DNA of 57,833 nucleotides from Neisseriaceae bacterium TC5R-5 (GCA_020830965.2 JACCFC020000020.1:1-57833); one strand, 5' to 3'. Counted from the stretch's first letter, positions 21,113 to 30,890 are shown. Notes: a model not told the origin generated them from the letters alone. Numbers and translations are program-made.

Positions 21113-21904
21113 ATGACTCAACAAAACCAAACACCTAATCCACAAATTGACCACGACGACCCCGACCTGAGTCTGAAGCTGAAAAAGCGCTTGCTCATTG
21201 CCGGCGGCTTAGTCGCCATCGCGCTGGCTGCTATTCCGGTAATGGACAGCCTAAACAAGCCTAAGGTCGAGATGACGGCCACCAACCAGACGTCCAGCTC
21301 AGGCAAGATCCAGCAGCAAGCTGCCAGTTCGACCGCCAGCGTACCTGCACCCATCGCACAAACAGCAATAGAGACAAGCGCCCCTCAGAACGAAAGCAGC
21401 GCGCCTAGCAACATAAACAACACGCTACCAAGCCCCCCTCCATTACCAACAGCAGCCAAAACAGAATCGGCCATCACACAGCAGCAAGCAGCACCTCCGC
21501 CACTAGCAACGACGACCAAACCAAAGGCACCACAAAGCCACGATAGAACAGTCGAGAAAAAGGAGCTCAGCCAGACACCAGCCAGCAAACCAACCAAACC
21601 AAACCAAGCTCCCCAAATAGCGACGCAAGAAGCCAAATCCAACAATATCGCTATGCCCACCACGAAAGACAGCCAGGCCAAACCCTCCGGCAGCTCAGTA
21701 GGCTATCAAGTACAACTGGGCTTATTTGCCAGCGTGAGCAATGCAGAGAAACTACTGCAAGAATTGAAAAAACAAGGCATCCAGGCACATAGCGTTACCA
21801 AAGTGCAGTTAGGACCGTTCAAAACAAGAGCAGAGGCAGACGAAGCCATGAACAAGCTACGCCAGTTGGGTTATACGCCATTGCTCTCACCTGCAGGTCA
21901 ATAA
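21113..21904 (+). CDS. SPOR domain-containing membrane protein
   Basis: A 263-residue bitopic protein with an acidic N-terminus, one transmembrane helix (about residues 27-45), a low-complexity Pro/Ala/Gln/Ser/Thr linker of about 140 residues, and a C-terminal SPOR domain (about 195-263, from YQVQLGLFASVSNAEKL). SPOR domains bind denuded septal peptidoglycan, so a cell-division role (DedD- or FtsN-like) is likely but unproven. It is transcribed away from ndk, with a shared intergenic region of about 130 bases. Confidence 0.85.
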   Translation: MTQQNQTPNPQIDHDDPDLSLKLKKRLLIAGGLVAIALAAIPVMDSLNKPKVEMTATNQTSSSGKIQQQAASSTASVPAPIAQTAIETSAPQNESSAPSNINNTLPSPPPLPTAAKTESAITQQQAAPPPLATTTKPKAPQSHDRTVEKKELSQTPASKPTKPNQAPQIATQEAKSNNIAMPTTKDSQAKPSGSSVGYQVQLGLFASVSNAEKLLQELKKQGIQAHSVTKVQLGPFKTRAEADEAMNKLRQLGYTPLLSPAGQ

Positions 21905-21940
21905 TGGTGCGTCAAAGCAAGGGTCTTGACATGATCAGAA

Positions 21941-21964
21941 GCTGCCGCCTCACCAGGCGGCAGC
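21941..21964. terminator. Hairpin between convergent SPOR gene and greB
   Basis: A perfect 10-base-pair GC-rich stem (21941-21950 with 21955-21964) with a 4-base loop lies between two convergent genes. Neither side has a T-run, so termination may be Rho-assisted or the hairpin may simply protect 3' ends. Confidence 0.5.
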
Positions 21965-21998
21965 AATATGAGGGCTTGGGGCGAGAATGTAACGCTTG

Positions 21999-22553
21999 TT
22001 AATCGACCTTTTCATAACGTACTTCTAATATCTCTATATCTTCTTCGCCATCCGGCCCACGAAACAGCACACTATCACCTGCACGCGCCTTCAGTAATAC
22101 TCGGGCAATCGGGGAGATCCAACTGATATGACCACGCGCCAAATCAATCTCGTCAACACCAACAATGCGCAGCAACTGCTCACGACCATTGCCACGCTCA
22201 ATCAGCACCGTTGCCGCAAAAAATATCTGATCTGTTGCCACGCGCGTTTCCGGATCAACCACTTCAGCAATTTCCAGGCGTTTAGTCAGAAAACGGATAC
22301 GCCGGTCAATCTCACGCAAACGCCTCTTACCATATAGATAATCGCCATTTTCGGAACGATCACCATTGCTGGCCGCCCAGTTAACGATCTGCACCACTTC
22401 GGGACGCTCACGATTCACCAGCTGATAAAGTTCATCTTTCAGACGTTGCCAACCACCTGGGGTCAGATAGTTTTTGCTGGAAACGGGTAGGCGCAACTCG
22501 GGGGCCAACTCCTCGTCGGCGTCATCCTGTTCCTTGGTAAAAGCTTTGCTCAT
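21999..22553 (-). CDS. greB: Transcription elongation factor GreB
   Basis: A 184-residue factor that enters the RNA polymerase secondary channel and stimulates cleavage of backtracked transcripts. The N-terminal coiled coil carries NGDRSENGDYLYGKRRLREID with the acidic tip, and the C-terminal FKBP-like domain begins near VDPETRVATDQIFFAATV. The acidic N-terminal extension and the GDYLYGK version of the tip favour GreB over GreA. It ends nine bases after the start of nothing else and begins nine bases below the NUDIX gene stop. Confidence 0.93.
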   Translation of the reverse strand: MSKAFTKEQDDADEELAPELRLPVSSKNYLTPGGWQRLKDELYQLVNRERPEVVQIVNWAASNGDRSENGDYLYGKRRLREIDRRIRFLTKRLEIAEVVDPETRVATDQIFFAATVLIERGNGREQLLRIVGVDEIDLARGHISWISPIARVLLKARAGDSVLFRGPDGEEDIEILEVRYEKVD

Positions 22554-22561
22554 ATTCGGAT

Positions 22562-23092
22562 TTATCCACCATCAGGCTGGCAAGCAGAACCATGGACATC
22601 GGTCTGTTGCAACGCAGCCAAGCAATAAGGCAACAAACTCTTGGGTTTAAGCTTGGCTCGCCGCAGTTGCTCTTGATTCAACCACTCCAGCAGATACTGA
22701 TTATCCGGTTGCATACGACACAACTCAGGGCCACCCAGTTGCACAGTACCGCAATGGCGACGAGCCAGAAAAACATACTCAATACGACGACGACCTTCCA
22801 GAGCACAGAGCTGATCACCAAGCCAGACGTGCAGGCCGGTCTCTTCTTCGGCTTCACGCACACAGGCCATTGCTACCGTTTCGCCTGGCTTCACCGTACC
22901 ACCAGGCAGCACATAGTAGTCTTTACCTGGCTTAATACGCCGCATCAGCAAGATGCGCTGCTGTTCAATAATAATAATGGCAGCACGCTGTCGTTTTGGT
23001 GCACAGGCATCGACGACTTCATTTGCTGTCGTCTTGGCTTTATGCACCGGCAAGGTCAGCAAACGCCACAACTTGCGCCACAATCTAAGCAA
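22562..23092 (-). CDS. NUDIX hydrolase
   Basis: A 176-residue protein with a complete Nudix box at residues 65-87 (GTVKPGE followed by REAEEETGL), which binds Mg2+ and hydrolyses nucleoside-diphosphate-linked substrates. The N-terminal 30 residues are basic. The substrate is not predictable. It starts six bases after the rluB stop and ends nine bases before greB, so the three are probably one transcript. Confidence 0.85.
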   Translation of the reverse strand: MLRLWRKLWRLLTLPVHKAKTTANEVVDACAPKRQRAAIIIIEQQRILLMRRIKPGKDYYVLPGGTVKPGETVAMACVREAEEETGLHVWLGDQLCALEGRRRIEYVFLARRHCGTVQLGGPELCRMQPDNQYLLEWLNQEQLRRAKLKPKSLLPYCLAALQQTDVHGSACQPDGG

Positions 23093-23097
23093 GCGGT

Positions 23098-24519
23098 TTA
23101 ACCTGCGGCTTTGGGCAGCACTTTTTTAGGCTGCGCACGTCTGGGTGAGGCCTTTTTAGAGGGCGCAACTTTCTTGCCACCGGTCACGGTCAAGTCTGCC
23201 CACTTCATCACAGCGGCCACTTCTGCCGAATTCAACTCATAAAACTGCCCGCGCTTAAGACGAGGAGGTAAGCCGATATTGCCAAAGCGCACACGCATTA
23301 AACGACTGACGGTTAATTTGAAGTGCTCGAAAATACGACGTACTTCGCGATTACGCCCTTCTTTGATCACGACATTAAACCACTGGTTGGCCGCCTCATC
23401 AGCGCCACCTTTTTGGAAAATGCGTTCAAAGCGTGCCTCACCATCTTCCAGCTGCACACCTTTGACCATTTCCTTCATCACCTCTGGCGTCAACTCACCC
23501 AGCACGCGCACCGAATATTCGCGCTCAACTTCAAAACTAGGGTGCATCATGCGATTAGCCAGCTCGCCACTGGTGGTAATCAACAGCAAACCAGAGGTAT
23601 TCACATCCAGACGACCAATTGCCACCCAACGACTGGACTTAGCCTGTGGCAAACGATCAAACACTGTTACCCGGCCACCTGGGTCATCCCGGCTGACAAT
23701 TTCGCCTTCTTCTTTGTGATACATGATCACGCGGGGCAGACGATCCGACCATTTCAGCTTGATCGCGTCGCCTTTCACAACCACTCTATCTTGCGGGCCG
23801 ACACGGTCACCCAAATCAGCTTTTTTTCCATTGATGGTTACCAGGCCGGCCTCTATCCACTCCTCCATCTCGCGACGCGAGCCAACGCCGGAAGCAGCCA
23901 AAGCCTTTTGCAGACGTATCGGCTCAATCTCTTTCAAGTCGACCCGTACTTCACGCAAACGTTTTGACTTGTCCTGGATATCCTGATTAGGACTGCGTAA
24001 GCGCAGTTTTTTGGCCTTTTGCACCAGTGGTTTGCCATTAGCAGGCCGCTCAGTACGGGCTACTTCACCAGGCTTGGTCGGCCTGGCTCCATTCTTGCTA
24101 CCAAAACGTTTTTCATGTTCCAGTATCACGTTGCCGTTAACGTCGCCATTATCATCACGACCGTAAGCTTGCTTGCGCGAAGCGGCCTGTAATTGCTGTT
24201 GCTCCTGCTCACGCCGGCTGAGCTTAAATAACGGCACACCTTTATGCAAAGGCGGAGCCCCATTGGCCTGCGCATTACGAGTGGAGGGTTTGCGGCCTGA
24301 TGGTGTGGTGCGACCATCTCGCCCTTGTCGGGTAGCATTTGTCGCATCTTGCGGCTGGGCAAAACGGGGTTTAGCGGTTCCATTTCCTGGGGTAGCCAAA
24401 CTGCGTGGCTGGGCATTGCCACGGCTGGTATCAGGGGTGCGTCCTTGCGAATGGGATTCACGACCTTTAACACGCGCCACCGGTTGGCGGGCGGGTTTGG
24501 TTTGTCCTTTAGTAGACAT
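23098..24519 (-). CDS. rluB: 23S rRNA pseudouridine synthase RluB (RsuA family)
   Basis: A 473-residue enzyme expected to make pseudouridine 2605 of 23S rRNA. An S4 domain (about 197-255, IRLQKALAASGVGSRREMEEW) is followed by the RsuA-type catalytic domain with GRLDVNTSGLLL (about 305-316), where Asp is the nucleophile. The first 190 residues are basic, rich in Gln/Gly/Arg/Pro/Asn and probably disordered, and the C-terminus is a Lys/Pro/Ala tail. Long basic extensions on RluB are common in betaproteobacteria. It lies beside scpB, the usual order. Confidence 0.95.
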   Translation of the reverse strand: MSTKGQTKPARQPVARVKGRESHSQGRTPDTSRGNAQPRSLATPGNGTAKPRFAQPQDATNATRQGRDGRTTPSGRKPSTRNAQANGAPPLHKGVPLFKLSRREQEQQQLQAASRKQAYGRDDNGDVNGNVILEHEKRFGSKNGARPTKPGEVARTERPANGKPLVQKAKKLRLRSPNQDIQDKSKRLREVRVDLKEIEPIRLQKALAASGVGSRREMEEWIEAGLVTINGKKADLGDRVGPQDRVVVKGDAIKLKWSDRLPRVIMYHKEEGEIVSRDDPGGRVTVFDRLPQAKSSRWVAIGRLDVNTSGLLLITTSGELANRMMHPSFEVEREYSVRVLGELTPEVMKEMVKGVQLEDGEARFERIFQKGGADEAANQWFNVVIKEGRNREVRRIFEHFKLTVSRLMRVRFGNIGLPPRLKRGQFYELNSAEVAAVMKWADLTVTGGKKVAPSKKASPRRAQPKKVLPKAAG

Positions 24520-24570
24520 ATATTTACTCTTTCAATGCGAGCGTTCCAGCAGAATGCGGGTACTAGGATT

Positions 24571-25212
24571 TTATTCTGCAACTAGCTCTAAATTATCCGC
24601 CTCATCGTCGAGGGGGCGTTGGTCTGCGTTCGCTGGCAATTGCTCATCCTGCTGCGCGGAGTCAGACACGATCAACGTTTCCAACTCTGCCAATGGTGGC
24701 AGTTGCTCTAGCGAAGCAAAGCTCAAATCATCCAGAAACTTACGAGTGGTGGCGTACAAACCGGGACGGCCCGGCACATCCTTGTGTCCGATCACTTCAA
24801 CCCATCCTCGTTCCAGCAGTGTTTGCACAATATTGCTGGAAACCGATACTCCCCGTATCGCTTCAATATCACCACGGGTTACAGGTTGTTTGTAGGCGAT
24901 TATGGCCAAGGTTTCCATCACAGCACGTGAATATCTTGGCGGTTTTTCCGGACTTAAGCGATTGAGGTAAGGTGTAAACTCGGCACGAGCACGAAAGCGC
25001 CAGCCCGAAGCCAGCTTAACAAGCTCAATACCCTTATCGCACCAGTCTGCCTGAATATCGACAAGTATGTCACTGATCAGTGCAATCGTTACATCCTCGG
25101 CAAACAACTTCTTCAGCACTGCTAACGACAGGGGTTCCTGTGCTGTCAGCAAAGCGGTCTCCAATACTATCTTCAAATATTTCAGATCCGAGATGGTAGA
25201 AGGTGTAGACAT
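24571..25212 (-). CDS. scpB: Segregation and condensation protein ScpB
   Basis: A kleisin-associated winged-helix protein that, with ScpA and SMC, compacts and segregates the chromosome. Typical motifs are [18 protein letters not shown] near the N-terminus and [10 protein letters not shown]-like [22 protein letters not shown] in the middle. The C-terminal tail is acidic. The start is uncertain: ATG at 25212 gives a family-like 213-residue protein, while an in-frame ATG at 25263 would add 17 residues; neither has a strong ribosome binding site. Confidence 0.93.
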   Translation of the reverse strand: MSTPSTISDLKYLKIVLETALLTAQEPLSLAVLKKLFAEDVTIALISDILVDIQADWCDKGIELVKLASGWRFRARAEFTPYLNRLSPEKPPRYSRAVMETLAIIAYKQPVTRGDIEAIRGVSVSSNIVQTLLERGWVEVIGHKDVPGRPGLYATTRKFLDDLSFASLEQLPPLAELETLIVSDSAQQDEQLPANADQRPLDDEADNLELVAE

Positions 25213-25314
25213 TGAACCACAGCGCTTGAAATAAGCTTCTTGATTATGCGAGGAATTGAGCATCTTACAGGAGCTTGGGCAATTAAGCGAAATTAATCGT
25301 TAGATCTTGACATT

Positions 25315-25821
25315 TTAATCGGCCAAGGAAGTCAAACTGTAGCGTTTTAGCATCTGTCCCTGCTCTTTTTGAATGCCTAGCAACTGGCCGCCACAAGATT
25401 CTATTGTATGTATAGCTGCTGCATTACTGGCCAGACAGACGATTACCCAGTTACCACTTGCCGGCCTATCGCCTAATGTCTGCACATACTGCAGCAAGAC
25501 TTTGGCAAAACCTTGACCACGCCAGGCTGGCAGCACTTCAAATTCGATATGACCAGCTTGATCCAGAACAAACGGCGTATCGGCCCGCCGCAAACGAATA
25601 GCACCGATAATCTGACCGGCACTGTCCAGCAAAAACCAGGTTTGGCAAGCCACTTCGCCCTCTGGCAAATCTTGCCCTTGCGCGTGTTTCAGCAAACTCT
25701 GCAGATGGCTTTCTGCATCAATATTGATATTTTGGTAGTGGGGCCACGCTTGCTGCCGACAAGCCTCTAAATAGGTTTCATAGGCAACGAGGTGCATCAG
25801 GCTAGCGGCTTCGATACGCAT
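25315..25821 (-). CDS. GNAT family N-acetyltransferase
   Basis: A 168-residue protein with the acetyl-CoA binding core of GNAT enzymes: FEVLPAWRGQGFAKVLLQYV (about 92-111) contains the Q/RxxGxG/A pyrophosphate loop, and a later segment (NAAAIHTIESCGG) corresponds to motif B. The substrate cannot be inferred. It is interposed between scpA and scpB, which are usually adjacent. Confidence 0.8.
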   Translation of the reverse strand: MRIEAASLMHLVAYETYLEACRQQAWPHYQNINIDAESHLQSLLKHAQGQDLPEGEVACQTWFLLDSAGQIIGAIRLRRADTPFVLDQAGHIEFEVLPAWRGQGFAKVLLQYVQTLGDRPASGNWVIVCLASNAAAIHTIESCGGQLLGIQKEQGQMLKRYSLTSLAD

Positions 25822-25899
25822 GGCGATCTTTCTTAGTTGATAGTTTCATCGTAAGTGCTTATGCGACAACATCAAGCCTTTTTCGAAGAAGCCACCAGA

Positions 25900-26724
25900 T
25901 CACAACAGAGCAATACGCACATAAATGGTCTGATAAGGTACATCCTGACTGACTTTCACCATACCTTCCTTCACCAGTTCCAGCACCGCAATAAAATTGA
26001 CCACCAAATGCGTCACCCCTTTAGTCACATCAAATAACTCTTCAAACGGCACATAGTCACGACCATCCAGATAACGCAGCAGCCAGCTCATCTGCTCGCG
26101 TACCGATAATTCATCCTGTTTTACCTGATGATGGCGTTGGTGTTTGGCACGCGACAAAATCACCAGCCACGCCTGACGCAGATCTGCCGCACTCACCTCG
26201 GCCAAGCGCTGCTCGGCAGACTGCTCCACCAATACCGCCAACCAGGCAAAATCACGCTCTGCCTGCGGTAGCTTATCCAAAGCCAATGCAGCCAGTTTCA
26301 TCTGCTCGTACTCCAGCAAACGGCGCACTAGTTCGGCACGCGGATCGCCAGCCTCACCGTCTTCCTCCTGCGGCGGACGTGGCAACAATAAACGCGACTT
26401 GATTTCTATTAACAAAGCAGCCATCAGCAAATATTCGGCAGCCAGTTCTAGCCGACCCTGCTGCATCACCTCGATATAGCCCATGTATTGAGCAGTAATA
26501 GCCGCCATCGGTATATTCAGCACATCCAAGTTTTGCTTGCGGATCAGATACAGTAATAAATCCAGCGGCCCCTCAAAACTCTCCAGAATAATTTGCAGGG
26601 CATCTGGTGGAATAAAGAGGTCTTGTGGCAGCTCCAGTACCGGCTGCCCAAAAACATGAGCAAGCGGCAAGCAAGCAGGCAGCACTTCTGCGGTAAGTTC
26701 GAAAGCGTCAGGGGGATTACTCAT
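25900..26724 (-). CDS. scpA: Segregation and condensation protein ScpA
   Basis: A 274-residue bacterial kleisin that bridges the SMC dimer. The conserved segment SFEGPLDLLLYLIRKQNLD (about 49-67), followed by a DVLNIPMAAITAQY stretch and an AAEYLLMAALLIEIKSRLLLP helix, is diagnostic. The C-terminal winged helix ends near PYQTIYVRIALL. It is transcribed toward the GNAT gene and scpB and is preceded by the dcd terminator. Confidence 0.95.
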   Translation of the reverse strand: MSNPPDAFELTAEVLPACLPLAHVFGQPVLELPQDLFIPPDALQIILESFEGPLDLLLYLIRKQNLDVLNIPMAAITAQYMGYIEVMQQGRLELAAEYLLMAALLIEIKSRLLLPRPPQEEDGEAGDPRAELVRRLLEYEQMKLAALALDKLPQAERDFAWLAVLVEQSAEQRLAEVSAADLRQAWLVILSRAKHQRHHQVKQDELSVREQMSWLLRYLDGRDYVPFEELFDVTKGVTHLVVNFIAVLELVKEGMVKVSQDVPYQTIYVRIALL

Positions 26725-26762
26725 GAATAGCAGGCAAACCCATTAATGATGGACAGTGAACA

Positions 26763-26804
26763 CAAAAAAAGAAGGCGTAGCGGCAAGGGGGAACCGCTAA
26801 CGCC
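26763..26804 (-). terminator. Rho-independent terminator after dcd
   Basis: The arms 26774-26783 and 26794-26804 pair over ten bases with one bulged A. On the minus strand the hairpin is followed by TTCTTTTTTT (26763-26772). It lies about 155 bases past the dcd stop and just upstream of scpA, so it separates the two units. Confidence 0.75.
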
Positions 26805-26958
26805 CTAAGGAGAAACCGTCTGCCGCACCTGAGCCAAACAAAGCAAAAGCGGGCTAACTCTCTGTTTATCCTAGAGCATTTTACAAAAATTGCGAGCTAG
26901 TATTTTTTGTTCCATACAAAAATACAGTTCTAACATCACCTTATTTCACCATCTACCC

Positions 26959-27528
26959 TTAAGGGCGCGGCAAGGTCACTCCGCTCTGTTTCATATATTT
27001 ACCGGCACGATCACGATAGGAGACATCACATACCTCATCCGACTCAAAAAACAAGACCTGCGCGACACCCTCATTGGCATAGATCTTGGCTGGCAGCGGC
27101 GTGGTATTAGAAAACTCCAGCGTGACATAACCTTCCCACTCCGGCTCAAACGGCGTGACATTCACGATAATGCCGCAACGCGCATAGGTGGACTTACCCA
27201 GACAAACGGTGAGTACCGAACGCGGAATACGGAAATACTCCACCGTGCGCGCCAGCGCAAAACTATTAGGCGGGATGATGCAATAGCCTTTGCCAGACAC
27301 TTCCACAAAAGAATCCGGATCAAAGTTTTTAGGATCAACAATCGTGCTGTTGATATTGGTGAACACCTTAAACTCATCAGCACAGCGAATATCGTAGCCA
27401 TAGCTGGAAGTGCCATACGAAATGACTTTTTCACCGTTGTGGACTTTGATCTGGTCCGGCTCAAACGGCTCTATCATTTGCTGCGAAGCCGCCATACGGC
27501 GAATCCATTTATCCGACTTAATGCTCAT
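26959..27528 (-). CDS. dcd: dCTP deaminase
   Basis: A 189-residue trimeric enzyme converting dCTP to dUTP, the main route toward dTTP in proteobacteria. The family N-terminus [13 protein letters not shown], the active-site motif [20 protein letters not shown] and the central [13 protein letters not shown] stretch with catalytic Glu are present. Length matches the family. It stands alone between mutY and scpA with its own downstream terminator. Confidence 0.97.
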   Translation of the reverse strand: MSIKSDKWIRRMAASQQMIEPFEPDQIKVHNGEKVISYGTSSYGYDIRCADEFKVFTNINSTIVDPKNFDPDSFVEVSGKGYCIIPPNSFALARTVEYFRIPRSVLTVCLGKSTYARCGIIVNVTPFEPEWEGYVTLEFSNTTPLPAKIYANEGVAQVLFFESDEVCDVSYRDRAGKYMKQSGVTLPRP

Positions 27529-27623
27529 ATTATTAAACCCATGGTAGGTAATGAATTAGCGGCGATTTTACCTAGCTAACACTCTTTCTGCTAACACCGC
27601 TGAATTTTATTCGCCCGCTCTTA

Positions 27624-28673
27624 CTATCGAGCATTGGCTAATTGCAATAACAAACGCTTGACTGGAGCAGGCACACCCGCCTCTGCCGCCAGCTCCAGGC
27701 TCAACCACTGTCCATCCAGCTCTTTAGTTCCTTGCGCCTGTAACTGCGCTAGCCGCACTGGCAAGGGCGTGATGATCAAACGATAATGCGTAAATACATG
27801 CTCCAACTCGTCCCAGGCCGGCAGGATATCGCCCTGCCCCATCTGTGCCAACCAGTCTTCCACCGCCAGCGAAGACGCAAACTCCGGTAAGGACAACAAA
27901 CCACCCCAGATACCGGTTGGCGGACGCCGCTGCAACCATACCTGATCACCATGTGTCGCCAGCAACATCACCGTATGCTTGGTCGGCACGGCTTTTTTAG
28001 GTCGACGCAGCGGCAACTCGGCAGTACGGCCATCACGCGCAGCAACACAGACATCAACCATCGGACACAATATGCAGGCTGGCTTGCTGCGCCGACAAAT
28101 TGTCGCGCCCAAGTCCATCAGGCCCTGGGTATAGGCTGTCATGAATGCCGCATCCGTTGGCAATAAGCTCTCCGCCAAACACCACAACTGCTGCTCGACT
28201 TTTTTATCACCAGGAAAACCCTCGACCCCGAAACAGCGTGTCAGCACCCGCTTGACATTACCGTCCAGAATCGTCTCCCGCTCCGCAAAAGCAAACGCGG
28301 CTATCGCCGCAGCGGTAGAACGCCCTACTCCCGGCAAGCGCTCCAGTTGCAAACGGGTACGCGGAAACTCGCCAGCAAACTCCTGCACCACCATCTGCGC
28401 GGCTTTATGTAAATTACGTGCCCGACTGTAGTAGCCCAAACCACTCCACAACACCAGCACTTCATCCAGCGAAGCACTCGCCAAACTGGAAACATCAGGA
28501 AAACGGGCCAAAAAACGCGGGTAGTATGCCAGTACGCTGCTCACCTGGGTCTGTTGCAACATAATTTCCGACAACCAGATACGATACGCGTCTGCCTGCT
28601 GCCAAGGCAGACCATGACGCCCGTGCTGCTGCTGCCACAAGCATAAACGCTCAGCAAAAGAAAGCTGCAACAT
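27624..28673 (-). CDS. mutY: A/G-specific adenine glycosylase MutY
   Basis: A 349-residue base-excision repair glycosylase that removes adenine mispaired with 8-oxoguanine. The catalytic Glu 36 lies in SEIMLQQTQV, the helix-hairpin-helix is LPGVGRSTAAAIAAF (113-127), and Asp 137 follows in ILDGNVKR. The [4Fe-4S] ligands are Cys 193, 200, 203 and 209 (C-x6-C-x2-C-x5-C). A C-terminal NUDIX-like domain (about 225-349) recognises 8-oxoG. Confidence 0.96.
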   Translation of the reverse strand: MLQLSFAERLCLWQQQHGRHGLPWQQADAYRIWLSEIMLQQTQVSSVLAYYPRFLARFPDVSSLASASLDEVLVLWSGLGYYSRARNLHKAAQMVVQEFAGEFPRTRLQLERLPGVGRSTAAAIAAFAFAERETILDGNVKRVLTRCFGVEGFPGDKKVEQQLWCLAESLLPTDAAFMTAYTQGLMDLGATICRRSKPACILCPMVDVCVAARDGRTAELPLRRPKKAVPTKHTVMLLATHGDQVWLQRRPPTGIWGGLLSLPEFASSLAVEDWLAQMGQGDILPAWDELEHVFTHYRLIITPLPVRLAQLQAQGTKELDGQWLSLELAAEAGVPAPVKRLLLQLANAR

Positions 28674-28799
28674 ACATCTCTGCCATTCAATAAGTGGCGA
28701 GCATGGTAACGGAAAGCCCCCGCAGCACCAAGCAGCACAACGTCAAATGCGCTAAAATGAAAAGCTTAATCATAAGTATGCCTTCAGCAAGGAAGTTCC

Positions 28800-30890
28800 A
28801 TGTCCAGTTTCCGCTCCCGCCAACGCGCCAATGTGCGTCGCGATGTTAATCAGCGCGACACCACCTCTAGCCCGCAGGCAGGTGCCAGCAACGCTAGTCA
28901 ATCGCCAAGCCAAAATAACAAGACTAGCCCGGACGGCCCACGTCAGCCTTACTCCGGCCGCCGGCCCGGTCCGGCCAAACCCAGCTGGCAAAAACGCCCG
29001 GGTGATAACAATGCCGCCGAACAAGATTCCAGCAATAAGCCAAGCCCACAAAACAAACCGCATAAGGGGCGCGATAAAGAACGCCCACCTTACTCACGCG
29101 ATGAGCGCAACCCACGCAATCAGGATGAGCGCAGATCAGCAGAACCCAATCGAGCCCGACCGCTGCCGATCAAAGCGGCAGAAACCCATACCGACCCCGC
29201 CCCGCTACAGCGTCCGAAACCACACTTCTCACCACGCGATGACAAGCGGCCCGGCGAACTGAAAAGTTATAGCCGTGATCGTGGCCCATCCGGCCCCAAG
29301 CCCTTAAATACCAAAGAAGCAGCAGCCAGTTACCCACGCGAACGCAGTTTGCCGTCACCTTCACGTGCCACAACGGAAACGAGAGAAGACGCCGCGCCAC
29401 GCAAGCTGTTCAGTAAACCAACGGGGGAACGGGAGAACCGCTTTCGTGAGCAAGAAAACAAGCCATCGCAGCGATATAATGTCGACCAAGCGCAAACGAA
29501 CACAGCGGATACTGGCCCACGGAAACTCTTTGTCAAACCGACCACACAGCAGCCGGAGCGCGCTACCAGCAGGCCAGCTCAGGAAGCTCCTGCCATACGG
29601 CAGGAGCGCCGCTATGAGCGCAATGACACACCACGCAGCCCTATGCACAACAGCCAGCAAAGCGCACCCTTAAGTGAGTTGGAGCTGACTAATGTGCAGG
29701 ACAGCAGACTACAGTTGTTTGCACCCTGCCCACGTGGACTGGAAGACATTCTGGCCAGTGAATTAAGTGCTTTATCAGCTAACGATATTGAGATCATCGA
29801 AGGCGGTGTTCACTTCAGCGGCAACCATGAACTGATGATGGCGGCTAATCTGCACAGCCGCGTTGCTAGCCGTATTCTGCTGCGACTGGCACACAGCCAC
29901 TACCACAATGAAAAAGACATTTACTCACTCGCGCTGCAAGTAGACTGGCCACACTGGTTTGCTGTTAGCAAAACCATCAAACTCAAAACTGATGGTATTG
30001 GCACCCAACTTAAAAGCTTGGACTTTGTTTCGCTCACGGTAAAAGACGCTATTTGCGACCGCTTCCGCCAGGCAGACCAAGGCCGCCCCAATGTCGACAC
30101 CCGCACCCCCGATGTGCGCATCAATGTCTTCCTCACCCACAACAGCGCGACGATTTACCTGGATACCAGCGGTGAAGCATTGTTCAAACGAGGCTGGCGT
30201 GAAGAAGCTGGCGATGCGCCAATACGCGAAAACCTGGCTGCCGGCATTCTGCTGCTGGCCGGTTACGATGGCAGCCAGCCCTTGATCGACCCCATGTGTG
30301 GCAGCGGTACCTTTCTGGTAGAAGCCGCTGACATCGCGCTCAAACGCGCACCGGGGCGATTGCGTGAGTTTGGCTTTCAACATTGGCTGAATTTTGACAA
30401 GACTAATTGGGCTGCTCTGAAATTAGCAGCACAACAAGCGGAACTGAGCAAGCCGGACCTGACAATCAGCGGCTCCGATCACTCCAGCGTCATGATGACC
30501 ATCTGCCGCAACAATCTGCAACGCGCTGGCCTTAGCGAACAGATTCAACTCACTGACCTCGACATCCTGCAAGTACGCCCCAATGGCAGCAACGGCATGC
30601 TGGTAAGCAACCCGCCCTACGGTGTACGACTGGAAGAACTGGAGCAACTGGCCGAGTGGTACCCACAACTAGGCGATTGGCTGAAAGCGCACTTTGCCGG
30701 CTGGACCGCCTACTTTTTCAGCGGAGATTTACGATTGGCGAAACTCATTCGCCTCTCTCCGAAACGTCGCACACCGCTGTATAACGGCGCACTACCCTGC
30801 CGCCTGTTTGTCATCCAGATGATAGAAGGCAGCGCACGCAAAGAAAAACCGACCAGCACCGACACCGATCAGCAAACAGACACGCTCTAA
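28800..30890 (+). CDS. rlmL: THUMP-domain class I SAM-dependent RNA methyltransferase, RlmL-like, with long disordered N-terminus
   Basis: A 696-residue protein. Residues 1 to about 300 are low-complexity, rich in Arg, Pro, Ser, Asn and Gln, and contain two copies of PRKLFxKPT (about 200-208 and 240-248). A THUMP domain follows (about 305-430) and then the methyltransferase domain, with DPMCGSGTFLVEAA (about 498-511) as the SAM-binding loop and the catalytic SNPPYG motif (about 602-607). These match the N2-guanine methyltransferase half of RlmKL, which modifies G2445 of 23S rRNA. The RlmK half is absent, as in many betaproteobacteria. The AAGGAAG site four bases before the ATG supports this start, so the extension is probably translated. 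Confidence 0.88.
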   Translation: MSSFRSRQRANVRRDVNQRDTTSSPQAGASNASQSPSQNNKTSPDGPRQPYSGRRPGPAKPSWQKRPGDNNAAEQDSSNKPSPQNKPHKGRDKERPPYSRDERNPRNQDERRSAEPNRARPLPIKAAETHTDPAPLQRPKPHFSPRDDKRPGELKSYSRDRGPSGPKPLNTKEAAASYPRERSLPSPSRATTETREDAAPRKLFSKPTGERENRFREQENKPSQRYNVDQAQTNTADTGPRKLFVKPTTQQPERATSRPAQEAPAIRQERRYERNDTPRSPMHNSQQSAPLSELELTNVQDSRLQLFAPCPRGLEDILASELSALSANDIEIIEGGVHFSGNHELMMAANLHSRVASRILLRLAHSHYHNEKDIYSLALQVDWPHWFAVSKTIKLKTDGIGTQLKSLDFVSLTVKDAICDRFRQADQGRPNVDTRTPDVRINVFLTHNSATIYLDTSGEALFKRGWREEAGDAPIRENLAAGILLLAGYDGSQPLIDPMCGSGTFLVEAADIALKRAPGRLREFGFQHWLNFDKTNWAALKLAAQQAELSKPDLTISGSDHSSVMMTICRNNLQRAGLSEQIQLTDLDILQVRPNGSNGMLVSNPPYGVRLEELEQLAEWYPQLGDWLKAHFAGWTAYFFSGDLRLAKLIRLSPKRRTPLYNGALPCRLFVIQMIEGSARKEKPTSTDTDQQTDTL

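Noticed and set aside
22592-23101. 169-codon plus-strand frame
   Set aside because: It is antisense to the NUDIX hydrolase, whose Nudix box is intact.
26890-27579. 229-codon plus-strand frame
   Set aside because: It is antisense to dcd, which has all family motifs; the long frame is a codon-bias by-product.
29361-29660. Minus-strand frames opposite the RlmL-like N-terminus
   Set aside because: They exist because the sense strand is low-complexity Arg/Pro codons; the AAGGAAG site and the THUMP-methyltransferase fusion support the plus strand.
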